Positions 15,510 to 27,626 of a stretch of 49,787 nt of DNA are shown here, piece by piece. This stretch comes from Burkholderia latens (GTDB lineage: Bacteria > Pseudomonadota > Gammaproteobacteria > Burkholderiales > Burkholderiaceae): positions 1 through 49,787 of the forward strand of contig NZ_CABVPL010000057.1 in NCBI RefSeq assembly GCF_902499045.1, written 5' to 3'. The notes beneath the pieces were generated by a model. That model did no database searches, was not told the DNA's origin, and saw only the letters and a program-made list of their open reading frames with translations. Made by a program: the position numbers and the translations under genes. Positions within the stretch are counted from its first letter, which is position 1, and each line of letters begins with the position of its first letter.

Positions 15510-16975
15510 TACAGCGGCAGCGTGTGACGAATTGCCTGCAGGCAGGCCGTCAGCAGCGGGCTCGGGATCAGGCCGAGCACGACGACCGCGATGCCGTTCA
15601 GCACGAGAATCGTGCGCTTGCAGAAGTCGCCGGTGATCGGAGCCGCGTCCTGCGGTGCATCGAAATAGATCAGCTTGACGATGCGCAGGTAGTAGAACGC
15701 GCCGAACAGCGACGTGATCACGGCCAGCACGGCAAGCCACGTGAGGCCAGCGTTGACGGTCGCCTCGAGCACCGCGAGCTTCGCGTAGAAGCCGACGGTC
15801 GGCGGAATGCCGGCCAGCGAGAACATCATGACCATCATCACGAATGCGAACACCGGGCTGCGCTTGTTGAGGCCCTTGAAGTCGTCGATCGTTTCCGCTT
15901 CGAAATCGCGACGCGCAAGCAGCATCACCACGCCGAACGAGCCGAGCGTCGTGATCAGGTAGACGATCGCATAGAACATCGCCGAGCTGTACGCATTCGC
16001 CGGTGCGGTCGCGTCGCCCTTCACGATGCCGGCGAGCAGGCCGAGCAGCACGAAGCCCATGTTCGAGATCGCCGAGTACGCGAGCATCCGCTTGATGTTG
16101 CGCTGGACGATACCGGTGATGTTGCCGACGATCAGCGACAGCGCGGCGAGGATCACGAGCGCGGTCTGCCAGTTCTGTGCGAGCGGCAGCAGGCCCATCA
16201 CCAGGAAGCGCAGGCCCCACGCGAACGCGGCAACCTTCGGGCCGCCGCCGACGAACAGCGTCATCGCGGTCGGTGCGCCCTGGTAGACGTCCGGCACCCA
16301 CATGTGGAACGGCACGGCGCCGAGCTTGAACGCGATACCGGCGACGATGAAGATCACGCCGAACATCAGCACGGCTGCGTCGGTGTTGCCGCCGACCGCC
16401 TTGTACACTTCGCCGAGCTCGAGCGAGCCGGTCGCGCCGTAGAGCATCGAGATGCCGTACAGCACGAAGCCCGACGCGAGCGCGCCCAGCACGTAGTACT
16501 TCATCGCCGCTTCGCTCGACTGCGCGGCATCGCGGCGCAGCGCGATGACGGCGTACAGCGACAGCGACATCAGTTCGAGGCCGAGGTACAGCGTCAGGAA
16601 GTTGTTGCCCGACACCATCACCAGCTGGCCGAGCAGCGAGAACATGCCCAGCAGGAACACGTCGCCGCGGAACATGTCGCGGTCTTCGAGGTACTTGCGC
16701 GAATAGACGAGCGAGACCGCGAAGCCGATCGACACGACGGCCTTCATCATGCTCGCGAACGAGTCGACGACGACCATCCGCGAGAAGAAGTAGTACTGCT
16801 GCGGATCGAGCGCCTGCACGGCGAACCAGACGCCGGCGACGACCGACGATACCACCGCGATCAGATAGGTCAGGCGGCGGCCGGCGGCACCGGTAAAGGT
16901 GTCGTTCAGCCATGCGACGACGATGGCGACCATCACCAGCGCGTCAGGCAACAGGACATTCATAGGAGCGTTCAT
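15509..16975 (-). CDS. nuoN: NADH-quinone oxidoreductase subunit N
   Basis: A 488-residue antiporter-like subunit of the complex I membrane arm with about 14 transmembrane helices. Typical stretches are LYLGLELMSLSLYAVIAL (conserved membrane Glu) and GAVPFHMWVPDVYQGAPT, plus several buried Lys expected for proton transfer. ATG 16975 is preferred over ATG 16963 because GAGG lies upstream. It is the last nuo gene; the next gene starts within its stop codon. Part of the proton-pumping NADH:ubiquinone oxidoreductase in the inner membrane. Confidence 0.97.
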   Translation of the reverse strand: MNAPMNVLLPDALVMVAIVVAWLNDTFTGAAGRRLTYLIAVVSSVVAGVWFAVQALDPQQYYFFSRMVVVDSFASMMKAVVSIGFAVSLVYSRKYLEDRDMFRGDVFLLGMFSLLGQLVMVSGNNFLTLYLGLELMSLSLYAVIALRRDAAQSSEAAMKYYVLGALASGFVLYGISMLYGATGSLELGEVYKAVGGNTDAAVLMFGVIFIVAGIAFKLGAVPFHMWVPDVYQGAPTAMTLFVGGGPKVAAFAWGLRFLVMGLLPLAQNWQTALVILAALSLIVGNITGIVQRNIKRMLAYSAISNMGFVLLGLLAGIVKGDATAPANAYSSAMFYAIVYLITTLGSFGVVMLLARRDFEAETIDDFKGLNKRSPVFAFVMMVMMFSLAGIPPTVGFYAKLAVLEATVNAGLTWLAVLAVITSLFGAFYYLRIVKLIYFDAPQDAAPITGDFCKRTILVLNGIAVVVLGLIPSPLLTACLQAIRHTLPL

Positions 16976-16999
16976 GATCTTGAGTTCCTCCGCTCGCGA

Positions 17000-18490
17000 T
17001 TACTGGGCCAGCGGCAGCTTCGACTGCGCGACGTGGGAGAGGAGGTTTTCCACGGAAACGTGCATCACGTCGGTGAAAGGCTTCGGATACAGGCCCATCA
17101 GCAGCGTGAACGCGGCGAGCACGGCCAGCATCACGAATTCGCGACGGCCGATGTCCGTCAGCTTGGCAACGTGATCGTTCGCCACCGCGCCGAAGTACAC
17201 GCGCTTGTACATCCACAGCGTGTACGCCGCGCCGAGGATCAGCGTGAATGCCGCGCCGAACGCGATCCAGAAGTTGTACTGGACGGCCGCGAGAATCACC
17301 ATGAATTCGCCGACGAAACCCGACGTGCCCGGCAGGCCGCAGTTGGCCATCGAGAACAGCATCGCGAATGCCGCGAACTTCGGCATCACGTTCACGACGC
17401 CGCCGTAGTCGGCGATCTGGCGCGAGTGCACGCGGTCGTACAGCACGCCGATGCACAGGAACATCGCGCCCGACACGAAGCCGTGCGAGATCATCTGGAC
17501 GATCGCGCCTTCGACGCCGAGCTGGTTGAAGATGAAGAAGCCGAGCGTGACGAAGCCCATGTGCGCGATCGACGAATACGCGACCAGCTTCTTCATGTCG
17601 GCCTGCACCATCGCGACGAGGCCGATGTAGATCACCGCGATCAGCGACAGCGTGATCACGACCGGTGCGAGGAAGTGGCTTGCGTCAGGCGTGATCGGCA
17701 ACGAGAAACGCAGGAAGCCGTACGCGCCGAGCTTCAGCATGATCGCCGCCAGCACGACGGAGCCGCCCGTCGGCGCTTCCACGTGCGCGTCCGGCAGCCA
17801 CGTGTGCACCGGCCACATCGGCACCTTCACCGCGAACGCGAGGAAGAATGCGATGAACAGCAGGATCTGCGGCGTCATCGCGATCTTCGCGTTCTGCCAC
17901 GTCGCGAGGTCGAACGAGTGCGTCTCCGTGTACAGGTAGATCAGTGCGACCAGCATCAGCAGCGAGCCGGCGAGCGTGTACAGGAAGAACTTGAACGCCG
18001 CATACACGCGGTTCGGGCCGCCCCACACGCCGATGATGATGTACATCGGGATCAGGGTCGCCTCGAAGAACACGTAGAACAGCAGGCCGTCGGCCGCCGA
18101 GAACACGCCGATCATGATCCCGGACAGGATCAGGAACGCCGCGAGGTACTGCGCGACGTTCTCGGTGATCACTTCCCATGCGGCGATCACGACGATCACC
18201 GTGATCAGCGCGGTCAGCACGACGAACCACATCGAGATGCCGTCGACGCCGAGGTGATACGAAATGTCGAAGCGTTCGATCCAGGTCGACTTTTCGACGA
18301 ACTGCAGCGCAGCCGTGCTCGAGTCGAAGCCCGTGATCAGCGGGATCGTGACCGCGAGGCCGAGCAGCGAACCGATCAGTGCGACCCAGCGGGCCGTCCC
18401 CGGATTTTTGTCGTTACCGACCGCGAGCACGAGGAGGCCGAAGACGATCGGCAGCCAGATCGCGGTACTGAGAATCGGAAAAGCGTGCAT
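17000..18490 (-). CDS. nuoM: NADH-quinone oxidoreductase subunit M
   Basis: A 496-residue antiporter-like membrane subunit of complex I with 14 predicted helices. The key membrane Glu143 (FFEATLIPMY) and the broken-helix region PVHTWLPDAHVEAPTGGSVV are present, with the conserved Lys in MLKLGAYGFLRF. Length and motifs match NuoM. Separated from nuoL by 18 bases and from nuoN by 24 bases. It forms one of the three proton channels next to NuoN and NuoL. Confidence 0.97.
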   Translation of the reverse strand: MHAFPILSTAIWLPIVFGLLVLAVGNDKNPGTARWVALIGSLLGLAVTIPLITGFDSSTAALQFVEKSTWIERFDISYHLGVDGISMWFVVLTALITVIVVIAAWEVITENVAQYLAAFLILSGIMIGVFSAADGLLFYVFFEATLIPMYIIIGVWGGPNRVYAAFKFFLYTLAGSLLMLVALIYLYTETHSFDLATWQNAKIAMTPQILLFIAFFLAFAVKVPMWPVHTWLPDAHVEAPTGGSVVLAAIMLKLGAYGFLRFSLPITPDASHFLAPVVITLSLIAVIYIGLVAMVQADMKKLVAYSSIAHMGFVTLGFFIFNQLGVEGAIVQMISHGFVSGAMFLCIGVLYDRVHSRQIADYGGVVNVMPKFAAFAMLFSMANCGLPGTSGFVGEFMVILAAVQYNFWIAFGAAFTLILGAAYTLWMYKRVYFGAVANDHVAKLTDIGRREFVMLAVLAAFTLLMGLYPKPFTDVMHVSVENLLSHVAQSKLPLAQ

Positions 18491-18508
18491 TAGTGTTGTC
18501 CCCCTGCC

Positions 18509-20569
<2,061 letters not shown>

Positions 20570-20586
20570 AACAGCGTTGCCTGAAA

Positions 20587-20892
20587 TTAACCTTTGAGCT
20601 GATCGAGATCCTCGACATTGATCGTGTCGAGCTTACGGAACAGGGTCACCAGAATCGCGAGACCGATCGCGGCTTCCGCTGCGGCGACGGTCAGCACGAA
20701 GAACACGAAGATCTGGCCGTGCACGTCGCCGAGGTAGTGCGAGAACGCGACGAAGTTGGTGTTCACCGCCAGCAGCATCAGTTCGATCGCCATCAGGATG
20801 ATGATGATGTTGCGGCGGTTCAGGAAAATCCCGACGATCGCGATCGCAAAGAGGATCGCGCCGAGCACGAGGTAGTGAGCAAGAGTCAGCAT
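20587..20892 (-). CDS. nuoK: NADH-quinone oxidoreductase subunit K
   Basis: A 101-residue membrane subunit with three helices. It contains the conserved membrane Glu residues ([15 protein letters not shown] and [13 protein letters not shown]) used in proton transfer, and has standard family length. Preceded by nuoJ with an 18-base gap and followed by nuoL. Confidence 0.97.
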
Positions 20893-20910
20893 GGTTTTCT
20901 TTTCCTCCGC

Positions 20911-21561
20911 TTAGCCGTTGGTGCTCGTACCGGCTTCGCTCTGCGCCGTTTCCGGCTGCGGCTTTTCCGCTTCCATCTTCACGAGGCGCACGCGGTCGTC
21001 GCGGCGCACCTTGACCTGTTCCGACACGCGCTGGCGCTTGCTGTCCTTGCCCTTGCGCTCGGTCAGCCCGATCGCGGCGATGATCGCGACCAGCAGCACC
21101 AGGCCGGCGATTTCAAACGCGAAGATGTAGTCGGTGTAGATGACCTTGCCGATCAGACGCGTGTTCGACCAGTCAGCCATCGCGCCCGTCGCCATCGCGT
21201 GCGCCGCATGCGTGTCGCCGTAGCCGCGCCACAAGATCAGCGCGGTCTCGACCACGATGATCGCGCCGACCACGGTTGCCATCGGCACGAAGCGCTTGAA
21301 GTCGCGGCGCAGGTAATCGATGTTGATGTCGAGCATCATCACGACGAACAGGAACAGCACCATCACGGCGCCCACGTACACCAGCACCAGCAGGATCGCG
21401 AGGAATTCCGCTTCCAGCAGCATCCAGATCGCGGCCGCGTTGAAGAACGCCAGCACAAGGAAAAGCGCAGACGCCACCGGGTTGCGCGAAGTGATCACCT
21501 TCAGCCCTGATACCACCAGGAGCAGCGCGAAGATGTAGAACAGTACGGTCGTGAATTCCAT
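20911..21561 (-). CDS. nuoJ: NADH-quinone oxidoreductase subunit J
   Basis: A 216-residue membrane subunit with five helices, including VLVYVGAVMVLFLFVVMML, the helix that undergoes pi-bulge changes in known structures. The charged C-terminal tail of about 45 residues (Lys/Arg/Glu rich, ending QSEAGTSTNG) is longer than in some families and is likely cytoplasmic. A 105-base gap before it contains a 7-bp hairpin. Confidence 0.96.
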   Translation of the reverse strand: MEFTTVLFYIFALLLVVSGLKVITSRNPVASALFLVLAFFNAAAIWMLLEAEFLAILLVLVYVGAVMVLFLFVVMMLDINIDYLRRDFKRFVPMATVVGAIIVVETALILWRGYGDTHAAHAMATGAMADWSNTRLIGKVIYTDYIFAFEIAGLVLLVAIIAAIGLTERKGKDSKRQRVSEQVKVRRDDRVRLVKMEAEKPQPETAQSEAGTSTNG

Positions 21562-21666
21562 GATTACCGGTTCATCGTTAGGCCATAGTCAGGCGCGGCT
21601 TGCGGGACGCCCGCACCCGTCGCGGCGGCACGGCCCGTTCATCGCGGGCCGGCACTGCAAACACAA

Positions 21667-22155
21667 TCAACGATACGGCGCGTCGGCGGCCTTCGCCGCG
21701 GCGATGTCCTTCTCGTAGCGATCGCCCACCGCGAGCAGCATTTCCTTCGTGAAATACAGGTCGCCGCGCTTTTCGCCGTGGTACTCGAGAATCTGCGTCT
21801 CGACGATCGAATCGACCGGGCAGCTTTCCTCGCAGAAACCGCAGAAGATGCACTTCGTCAGGTCGATGTCGTAGCGCGTCGTGCGGCGCGTGTTGTCCGC
21901 GCGCGTTTCCGATTCGATCGTGATCGCCAGCGCGGGGCACACGGCCTCGCACAGCTTGCACGCGATGCAGCGCTCTTCGCCGTTCTCATAGCGGCGCAGT
22001 GCATGCAGCCCGCGAAAGCGCGGCGAGATCGGGGTCTTCTCTTCCGGGAACTGCACGGTGAACTTGCGCCGGAACGTGTAACGACCGGTCAGCGCGAGCC
22101 CCTTCAGCAGCTCCGTCAGGAAGAAGGTCTTAAAGAAGTGTTGGATTGCCGTCAT
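21667..22155 (-). CDS. nuoI: NADH-quinone oxidoreductase subunit I
   Basis: A 162-residue ferredoxin-like subunit of the peripheral arm. It carries two 4Fe-4S sites (N6a, N6b): Cys63, 66, 69, 73 ([12 protein letters not shown]) and Cys102, 105, 108, 112 ([12 protein letters not shown]). It relays electrons from NuoG to NuoB. The N-terminal amphipathic region anchors it to the membrane. It lies 15 bases after nuoH. Confidence 0.97.
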
Positions 22156-22170
22156 GATTTCGTCCGATCT

Positions 22171-23238
22171 TTACTTCACCCAGATGTTGAGCGGCGACAT
22201 CATCCAGAAGCCGACCACGACCACCCAGATCACCGTGACAGGCAGGAACACCTTCCAGCCCAGGCGCATGATCTGGTCGTAACGGTAGCGCGGGAACGTC
22301 GCGCGGACCCAGATGAACACCGACAGCAGCGCGAATACCTTCAGCACCAGCCAGAAGATGCCCGGAATGAACGACAGGAATTCGAACGGTGCGTCCCAGC
22401 CGCCGAGGAACAGCGTCGCGGCCAGTGCCGAGATCACGATCATGTTGATGTACTCGGCGAGGAAGAACAGCGCGAACGCCATACCCGAGTAATCGATCAT
22501 GTGACCCGCGACGATCTCCGACTCCCCTTCCACCACGTCGAACGGGTGGCGGTTCGTTTCGGCGATCCCGGACACGAAGTAGACGACGAACGCCGGCAGC
22601 AGCGGCAGCCAGTTCCACGACAGGAAGTTCACGCCGTGGCCGGCGAAGAAGCCGTGCTGCTGCGAGCCGACGATTTCGGACAGGTTGAGGCTGCCGGCCG
22701 TCATCAGCACGAGCACCAGCGCGAAGCCCATCGAAATTTCGTACGACACCATCTGCGCCGCGGCCCGCATCGCGCCGAGGAACGCGTACTTCGAGTTCGA
22801 CGCCCAGCCGGCGAGAATCACCGCGTACACGCCGATCGACGAGATCGCCATCGCATACAGCAGGCCGGCGTTCACGTTCGCGAGCACGGCTTCGGCCTGG
22901 AACGGGATCACGGCCCAGACGGCGAACGCCGGCACGACGGTCATGATCGGCGCGATCAGGTACAGCCAGCGGCTGGCGGCCGTCGGCTGAATGACTTCCT
23001 TCAGCAGCAGCTTCAGCACGTCGGCGATCGGCTGCAGCAGGCCGGCGGGGCCGACGCGGTTCGGGCCGAGACGCACGTGCATCCAGCCGATCAGCTTGCG
23101 TTCCCACAGAATCAGGTACGCGACGCACAGCAGGATCACGACGGCGACGACGAGAATGCGCACGAGCGCCCACACCGTCGGCCATGCGACGCCGAGAAGC
23201 TGGGCTCCGCCCGCGTTGATCGTATCGAACAAGCTCAT
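22171..23238 (-). CDS. nuoH: NADH-quinone oxidoreductase subunit H
   Basis: A 355-residue membrane subunit with eight or nine helices that forms much of the quinone channel at the junction with the peripheral arm. Landmarks are [18 protein letters not shown], the acidic loop [19 protein letters not shown] and [20 protein letters not shown]. The start codon is directly adjacent to the nuoG stop with no gap, consistent with coupled translation. Confidence 0.97.
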   Translation of the reverse strand: MSLFDTINAGGAQLLGVAWPTVWALVRILVVAVVILLCVAYLILWERKLIGWMHVRLGPNRVGPAGLLQPIADVLKLLLKEVIQPTAASRWLYLIAPIMTVVPAFAVWAVIPFQAEAVLANVNAGLLYAMAISSIGVYAVILAGWASNSKYAFLGAMRAAAQMVSYEISMGFALVLVLMTAGSLNLSEIVGSQQHGFFAGHGVNFLSWNWLPLLPAFVVYFVSGIAETNRHPFDVVEGESEIVAGHMIDYSGMAFALFFLAEYINMIVISALAATLFLGGWDAPFEFLSFIPGIFWLVLKVFALLSVFIWVRATFPRYRYDQIMRLGWKVFLPVTVIWVVVVGFWMMSPLNIWVK

Positions 23239-25569
23239 TTACGCCTTCTCCACCACCAGTTCACCGGACAGGCTGCCGAGCGCTGCGCCGGCAGGCGTTG
23301 CCGCCGACACGCGAACGACCGTCTCCGCAAGATTCGCGTCGCGCACGGCCGGCAACTGCACCGCGCGCTCGCCCTGGCGCACGCGCACCGCGTCGCCTTC
23401 CTTCAAGCCCAGCTTGTCGAACAACGCGGCCGGCAGCGCTGCGGCATTCGCCGCCTTCGCGGCGGCCGTCAGGTGCAGCGCACCCGCGCGGCGCACGAGC
23501 GCGTCGGCGTGATAGATCGGCACGTCGGCGAGGCGCTCGTAGCTGCCGTTCGCGGCAGGCGCCGCAACGCGGGCCGGCGCGACCGACGCCTGGTTCGACA
23601 GACGGTTCGCGACGCCTGCGTCGCCGAGCGCCGCGAGACGCACTTCTTCGGCGGTCTCGTATTCGAAGTTCGGCAGGCCGAGCAGGCTGCCGAGCACACG
23701 CAGCACCTTCCAGGCCGGGCGCGTGTCGCCGAGCGGGCGCACGACGCCGTTGAAGCTCTGCACGGTGCCTTCGGCGTTGACGAACGTACCGGCCGTTTCA
23801 GTGAACGGCGCGATCGGCAGCAGCACGTCGGCGTAATCGAGGCCGTGCTTGAACGGCGACATCACGACGACCATTTCGGCCTGGTTCAGCGCGGCAAGTG
23901 CCTGCGCCGGATCGGCCGTGTCGAATTCCGGTTCGACGTTCAGCAGCACGTAGCCCTTGCGCGGCTGCGCGAACGCTTCGCGTGCGTTCAGGCCGCCTTC
24001 GCCCGGCAGTGCGCCGACGACGTGCGCGCCGACCGTGTTCGCCGCTTCCGTCAGGAAGCCGAGCGTGGCGCCGGTGTTGTCGGCGATCCACTGCGCGACC
24101 GCGTGCAGCTGCGCGAATTGCGGATGACGGACCGCGACGTTGCCGAGCAGCACCGCGCGGCGCTCGCCATTCGCGAGCGACTGCGCGACTGCCTGCGCGG
24201 CAGCCGATGCGGTGACGCCGGCGAGCGCATCCGGCAGCGCGACGCCGCGCAGTTGCGCGACGGCCGCGGCGATGCCGGCCAGTTCGTCGACCCATGCGGA
24301 CGGCGCCGCGACGATGCGCTGCGCGGTCGGGATCAGCGAGTCGTCGGCGGTCGCGTGCAGGAAATGCAGCTTCGCGCCGTTCTTCGCGGCCTGACGCAGG
24401 CGCGCGGCGAACAGCGGGTGGTCGCGGCGCAGGAACGAGCCAACGACGAACGCGGCATCGACGTTCGACAGTTCCGCGATCGGCATGCCGAGCCACGGTG
24501 CGCCCTGGACAGGCGCCGAGAAATCCTGCTGACGCAGCCGGAAGTCGACGTTCGGCGTCTTCAGTTCGCTCGCGAGCTGCTTGACGAGGAACAGCTCTTC
24601 AGCGGTGCTGTGCGCGCTCGCGAGCATCGCCAGCGCGTTCGCGCCGTGATCCGCGGCGATGCCCTTCAGGCCCTTCGCGACGTATTCGAGTGCGGTCTGC
24701 CAGTCGGTTTCGATCCACTGGCCGCCCTGCTTCAGCATCGGCTTCGTCAGGCGCTCTTCGCTGTTCAGGCCTTCGTACGAGAAACGATCCTTGTCGGAGA
24801 TCCAGCATTCGTTGATCGCTTCGTTCTCGAACGGCAGCACGCGCATCACGCGGTTGTTCTTCACCTGCACGACGAGGTTCGCGCCGACGGAATCGTGCGG
24901 GCTCACCGACTTGCGGCGCGACAGTTCCCACGTGCGGGCGCTGTAGCGGAACGGCTTGCTGGTCAGCGCGCCGACCGGGCACAGGTCGATCATGTTGCCC
25001 GACAGCTCGGAGTCGACCGTCTTGCCGACGAACGTCGTGATTTCCGAGTGCTCGCCGCGGCCCAGCATGCCGAGCTCCATCACGCCGGCGATTTCCTGGC
25101 CGAACCGAACGCAGCGCGTGCAGTGGATGCAGCGCGACATTTCTTCCATCGAGATCAGCGGGCCCACGTTCTTGTGGAACACCACGCGCTTTTCTTCCGA
25201 ATAGCGCGACGACGACTTGCCGTAGCCGACCGCCAGATCCTGCAGCTGGCATTCGCCGCCCTGATCGCAGATCGGGCAATCGAGCGGGTGGTTGATGAGG
25301 AGGAATTCCATCACCGACTGCTGCGCCTTCACGGCCTTGTCGGACTGCGTGCGCACGATCATGCCGGCCGACACGGGCGTCGCGCAGGCAGGCACGGCCT
25401 TCGGCATCTTCTCGACTTCGACGAGACACATCCGGCAGTTGGCCGCGACCGACAGTTTCTTGTGATAGCAGAAGTGAGGAATGTACGTATCCGCCTTGTG
25501 CGCAGCCTGGATCACCATGCTGCCTTCGGGCACCTCGACCTTCTTGCCGTCTATTTCAAGTTCAACCAT
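23239..25569 (-). CDS. nuoG: NADH-quinone oxidoreductase subunit G
   Basis: A 776-residue iron-sulfur subunit. The 2Fe-2S site N1b uses Cys34, 45, 48 and 62; the 4Fe-4S site N5 uses His94 with Cys98, 101 and 107; N4 uses Cys147, 150, 153 and 197. Of the extra N7 cluster found in E. coli NuoG, only one candidate ligand remains (Cys255, [11 protein letters not shown]), so N7 is absent and the protein is the shorter mitochondrial/Paracoccus-like form. The C-terminal part is a molybdopterin-oxidoreductase-like domain without the cofactor role. Separated from nuoF by 84 bases. Confidence 0.97.
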   Translation of the reverse strand: MVELEIDGKKVEVPEGSMVIQAAHKADTYIPHFCYHKKLSVAANCRMCLVEVEKMPKAVPACATPVSAGMIVRTQSDKAVKAQQSVMEFLLINHPLDCPICDQGGECQLQDLAVGYGKSSSRYSEEKRVVFHKNVGPLISMEEMSRCIHCTRCVRFGQEIAGVMELGMLGRGEHSEITTFVGKTVDSELSGNMIDLCPVGALTSKPFRYSARTWELSRRKSVSPHDSVGANLVVQVKNNRVMRVLPFENEAINECWISDKDRFSYEGLNSEERLTKPMLKQGGQWIETDWQTALEYVAKGLKGIAADHGANALAMLASAHSTAEELFLVKQLASELKTPNVDFRLRQQDFSAPVQGAPWLGMPIAELSNVDAAFVVGSFLRRDHPLFAARLRQAAKNGAKLHFLHATADDSLIPTAQRIVAAPSAWVDELAGIAAAVAQLRGVALPDALAGVTASAAAQAVAQSLANGERRAVLLGNVAVRHPQFAQLHAVAQWIADNTGATLGFLTEAANTVGAHVVGALPGEGGLNAREAFAQPRKGYVLLNVEPEFDTADPAQALAALNQAEMVVVMSPFKHGLDYADVLLPIAPFTETAGTFVNAEGTVQSFNGVVRPLGDTRPAWKVLRVLGSLLGLPNFEYETAEEVRLAALGDAGVANRLSNQASVAPARVAAPAANGSYERLADVPIYHADALVRRAGALHLTAAAKAANAAALPAALFDKLGLKEGDAVRVRQGERAVQLPAVRDANLAETVVRVSAATPAGAALGSLSGELVVEKA

Positions 25570-25653
25570 GATGGTGAATGGTCCTTAACCTATTTCCGCC
25601 CGTTCGCGCCTTGGCCCGACCGTGCGCTCAAATTCCGCAACCGGTGCTTCGCT

Positions 25654-26964
25654 TCAGGCTGCCGCCGCGTGCGCGTGGCCGCCGACCATGCACTGCTTGT
25701 GCTCGACGTGGTACGCGAATTCGTCCCAGTAATGCTTGAGCATCCCGCGCACCGGCATCGCCGCCGCATCGCCGAGCGCGCAGATCGTGCGGCCCATGAT
25801 GTTCTCGGCGACCGAGTTCAGCAGGTCCAGATCTTCCTGGCGCCCTTCGCCGTGCTCGATACGATTCACGACGCGGTACAGCCAGCCCGTGCCTTCGCGG
25901 CACGGCGTGCACTGGCCGCACGATTCCTCGTAATAGAAGTACGACAGGCGCAGCAGCGAACGCACCATGCAGCGCGTCTCGTCCATCACGATCACCGCGC
26001 CGGAGCCGAGCATCGAGCCCGCCTTCGCGATCGAGTCGTAATCGAGATCGGTCTGCATCATGATGTCGCCCGGGATCACCGGCGCCGACGAGCCGCCCGG
26101 AATCACGGCCTTGATCTTGCGGCCGCCGCGCATCCCGCCCGCGAGCTCCATCAACGTCGCGAACGGCGTGCCGAGCGGCACTTCGTAGTTGCCCGGACGC
26201 TCGACGTCGCCCGACACCGAGAAGATCTTCGTGCCGCCGTTGTTCGGCTTGCCGATCTCGAGGTAATTCTGCGGCCCGATGGACAGCAGGAACGGCACCG
26301 CCGCGAACGTCTCGGTGTTGTTGATCGTGGTCGGCTTGCCGTACACGCCGAAGCTCGCCGGGAACGGCGGCTTGAAGCGCGGCTGGCCCTTCTTGCCTTC
26401 GAGCGACTCGAGCAGCGCCGTTTCCTCGCCGCAGATGTACGCGCCGTAACCGTGGTGCGCGTGCAGCTGGAACGAGAATTCCGAGCCCATGATGTTGTCG
26501 CCGAGGAACCCGGCCGCGCGCGCTTCGTCGAGCGCGGCTTCGAAGCGTCGATACACTTCGAAGATTTCGCCGTGGATGTAGTTGTAGCCGACGGTGATGC
26601 CCATCGCGTACGCGCCGATGGCCATGCCTTCGATCAGCGCATGCGGGTTCCAACGCAGGATGTCGCGATCCTTGAACGTGCCCGGCTCGCCTTCGTCCGA
26701 GTTGCAGACGAGGTACTTCTGCCCCGGGAACTGGCGCGGCATGAAGCTCCACTTCAGGCCGGTCGGGAAGCCCGCACCGCCACGGCCACGCAGGCCCGAC
26801 GCCTTCACGTCGGCGATCACCTGCTCGGGCGGAATCTTTTCTTCGAGAATGCGGCGCAGCTGCTTGTAGCCGCCGCGCGCAACGTAATCTTCGAGATGCC
26901 AGTTCTCGCCGTTCAGACCAGCGAGGATCAGCGGTTTGATGTGACGGTCGTGAAGGGACGTCAT
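25654..26964 (-). CDS. nuoF: NADH-quinone oxidoreductase subunit F
   Basis: A 436-residue NADH- and FMN-binding subunit. The glycine-rich nucleotide motif is at residues 60-69 ([10 protein letters not shown]), the FMN region is around [15 protein letters not shown], and the N3 4Fe-4S ligands are in [14 protein letters not shown] plus a downstream Cys (GRTICALGD). It accepts electrons from NADH at the tip of the peripheral arm. Its ATG overlaps the nuoE stop by four bases (26961-26964). Confidence 0.97.
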   Translation of the reverse strand: MTSLHDRHIKPLILAGLNGENWHLEDYVARGGYKQLRRILEEKIPPEQVIADVKASGLRGRGGAGFPTGLKWSFMPRQFPGQKYLVCNSDEGEPGTFKDRDILRWNPHALIEGMAIGAYAMGITVGYNYIHGEIFEVYRRFEAALDEARAAGFLGDNIMGSEFSFQLHAHHGYGAYICGEETALLESLEGKKGQPRFKPPFPASFGVYGKPTTINNTETFAAVPFLLSIGPQNYLEIGKPNNGGTKIFSVSGDVERPGNYEVPLGTPFATLMELAGGMRGGRKIKAVIPGGSSAPVIPGDIMMQTDLDYDSIAKAGSMLGSGAVIVMDETRCMVRSLLRLSYFYYEESCGQCTPCREGTGWLYRVVNRIEHGEGRQEDLDLLNSVAENIMGRTICALGDAAAMPVRGMLKHYWDEFAYHVEHKQCMVGGHAHAAAA

Positions 26965-27446
26965 TTCGAAAGCTCCTCAAGCAGCTGGTCGATCTTCTCG
27001 CGGCTCATGAAGCTGCACATTCTGTGATTGTTCACCAGCAGCACCGGCGCATCGCCGCACGAGCCCATGCATTCGCCTTCCTTCAGCGTGAACTTGCCGT
27101 CGGGCGTGGTCTCGCCGAAATCGATGCCCAGCTTCTGTTTCAGGTACTCGGCCGTCGCTTCCGCGCCGCCGTGCGGACCGAGCTGGCACGGCAGGTTCGT
27201 GCAGAGCGTGATCTTGTGCTTGCCGACCGGTTTGAGCTCGTACATCGTGTAGAACGTCGCGACTTCCTGCACGGCGACGGCCGGCATGCCGAGATAGTCC
27301 GCGACGAACTGCATCAGTTCGGGCGACAGCCAGCCGTGCTCTTCCTGAGCGACGGCCAACGCCGACATCACGGCGGACTGTTTCTGATCGGCGGGATACT
27401 TCGTCAACGCTCGATCGATTTCCTTCAGGCCTTCAGCTGAGATCAT
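26961..27446 (-). CDS. nuoE: NADH-quinone oxidoreductase subunit E
   Basis: A 161-residue thioredoxin-like subunit with the N1a 2Fe-2S site: Cys82 and Cys87 ([10 protein letters not shown]), Cys126 and Cys130 ([11 protein letters not shown]). ATG 27446 matches the family N-terminus; a TTG at 27467 is in frame with AGGA just upstream and would add seven residues. It is separated from nuoD by an unusually long 180-base spacer. Confidence 0.95.
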   Translation of the reverse strand: MISAEGLKEIDRALTKYPADQKQSAVMSALAVAQEEHGWLSPELMQFVADYLGMPAVAVQEVATFYTMYELKPVGKHKITLCTNLPCQLGPHGGAEATAEYLKQKLGIDFGETTPDGKFTLKEGECMGSCGDAPVLLVNNHRMCSFMSREKIDQLLEELSK

Positions 27447-27597
27447 TTTCAGACACGACTCTTTCAATTCCTACCGAACGAACAACCTGCCGCACTGCTG
27501 TGCATGGACGGCAGACCTGGCGCTCACTGTTGACAGCTTGCGAAGCCGCGCCGGTTCAGCGCATACCGCATGTGACTTCGCGTGTGACTGACTGCTC

Positions 27598-27619
27598 GCC
27601 GCCCGCTCGCGCGGGCGGC
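27598..27619 (-). other. GC hairpin in the nuoD-nuoE spacer
   Basis: GCCGCCCGC and GCGGGCGGC form a perfect 9-bp stem with a 4-base loop, starting 8 bases after the nuoD stop. No T-run follows, so it is probably an mRNA stabilising or processing element rather than a terminator. The rest of the 27447-27626 spacer shows no convincing reading frame. Confidence 0.5.
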
Positions 27620-27626
27620 GCAACCA

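Noticed and set aside
21778-27027. A 1749-codon open frame on the + strand opposite nuoF, nuoG, nuoH and nuoI
   Set aside because: It is the antisense shadow of strongly biased high-GC genes. The translation is rich in Arg, His, Asp and Val with no domain, and every base is explained by the nuo genes on the other strand.
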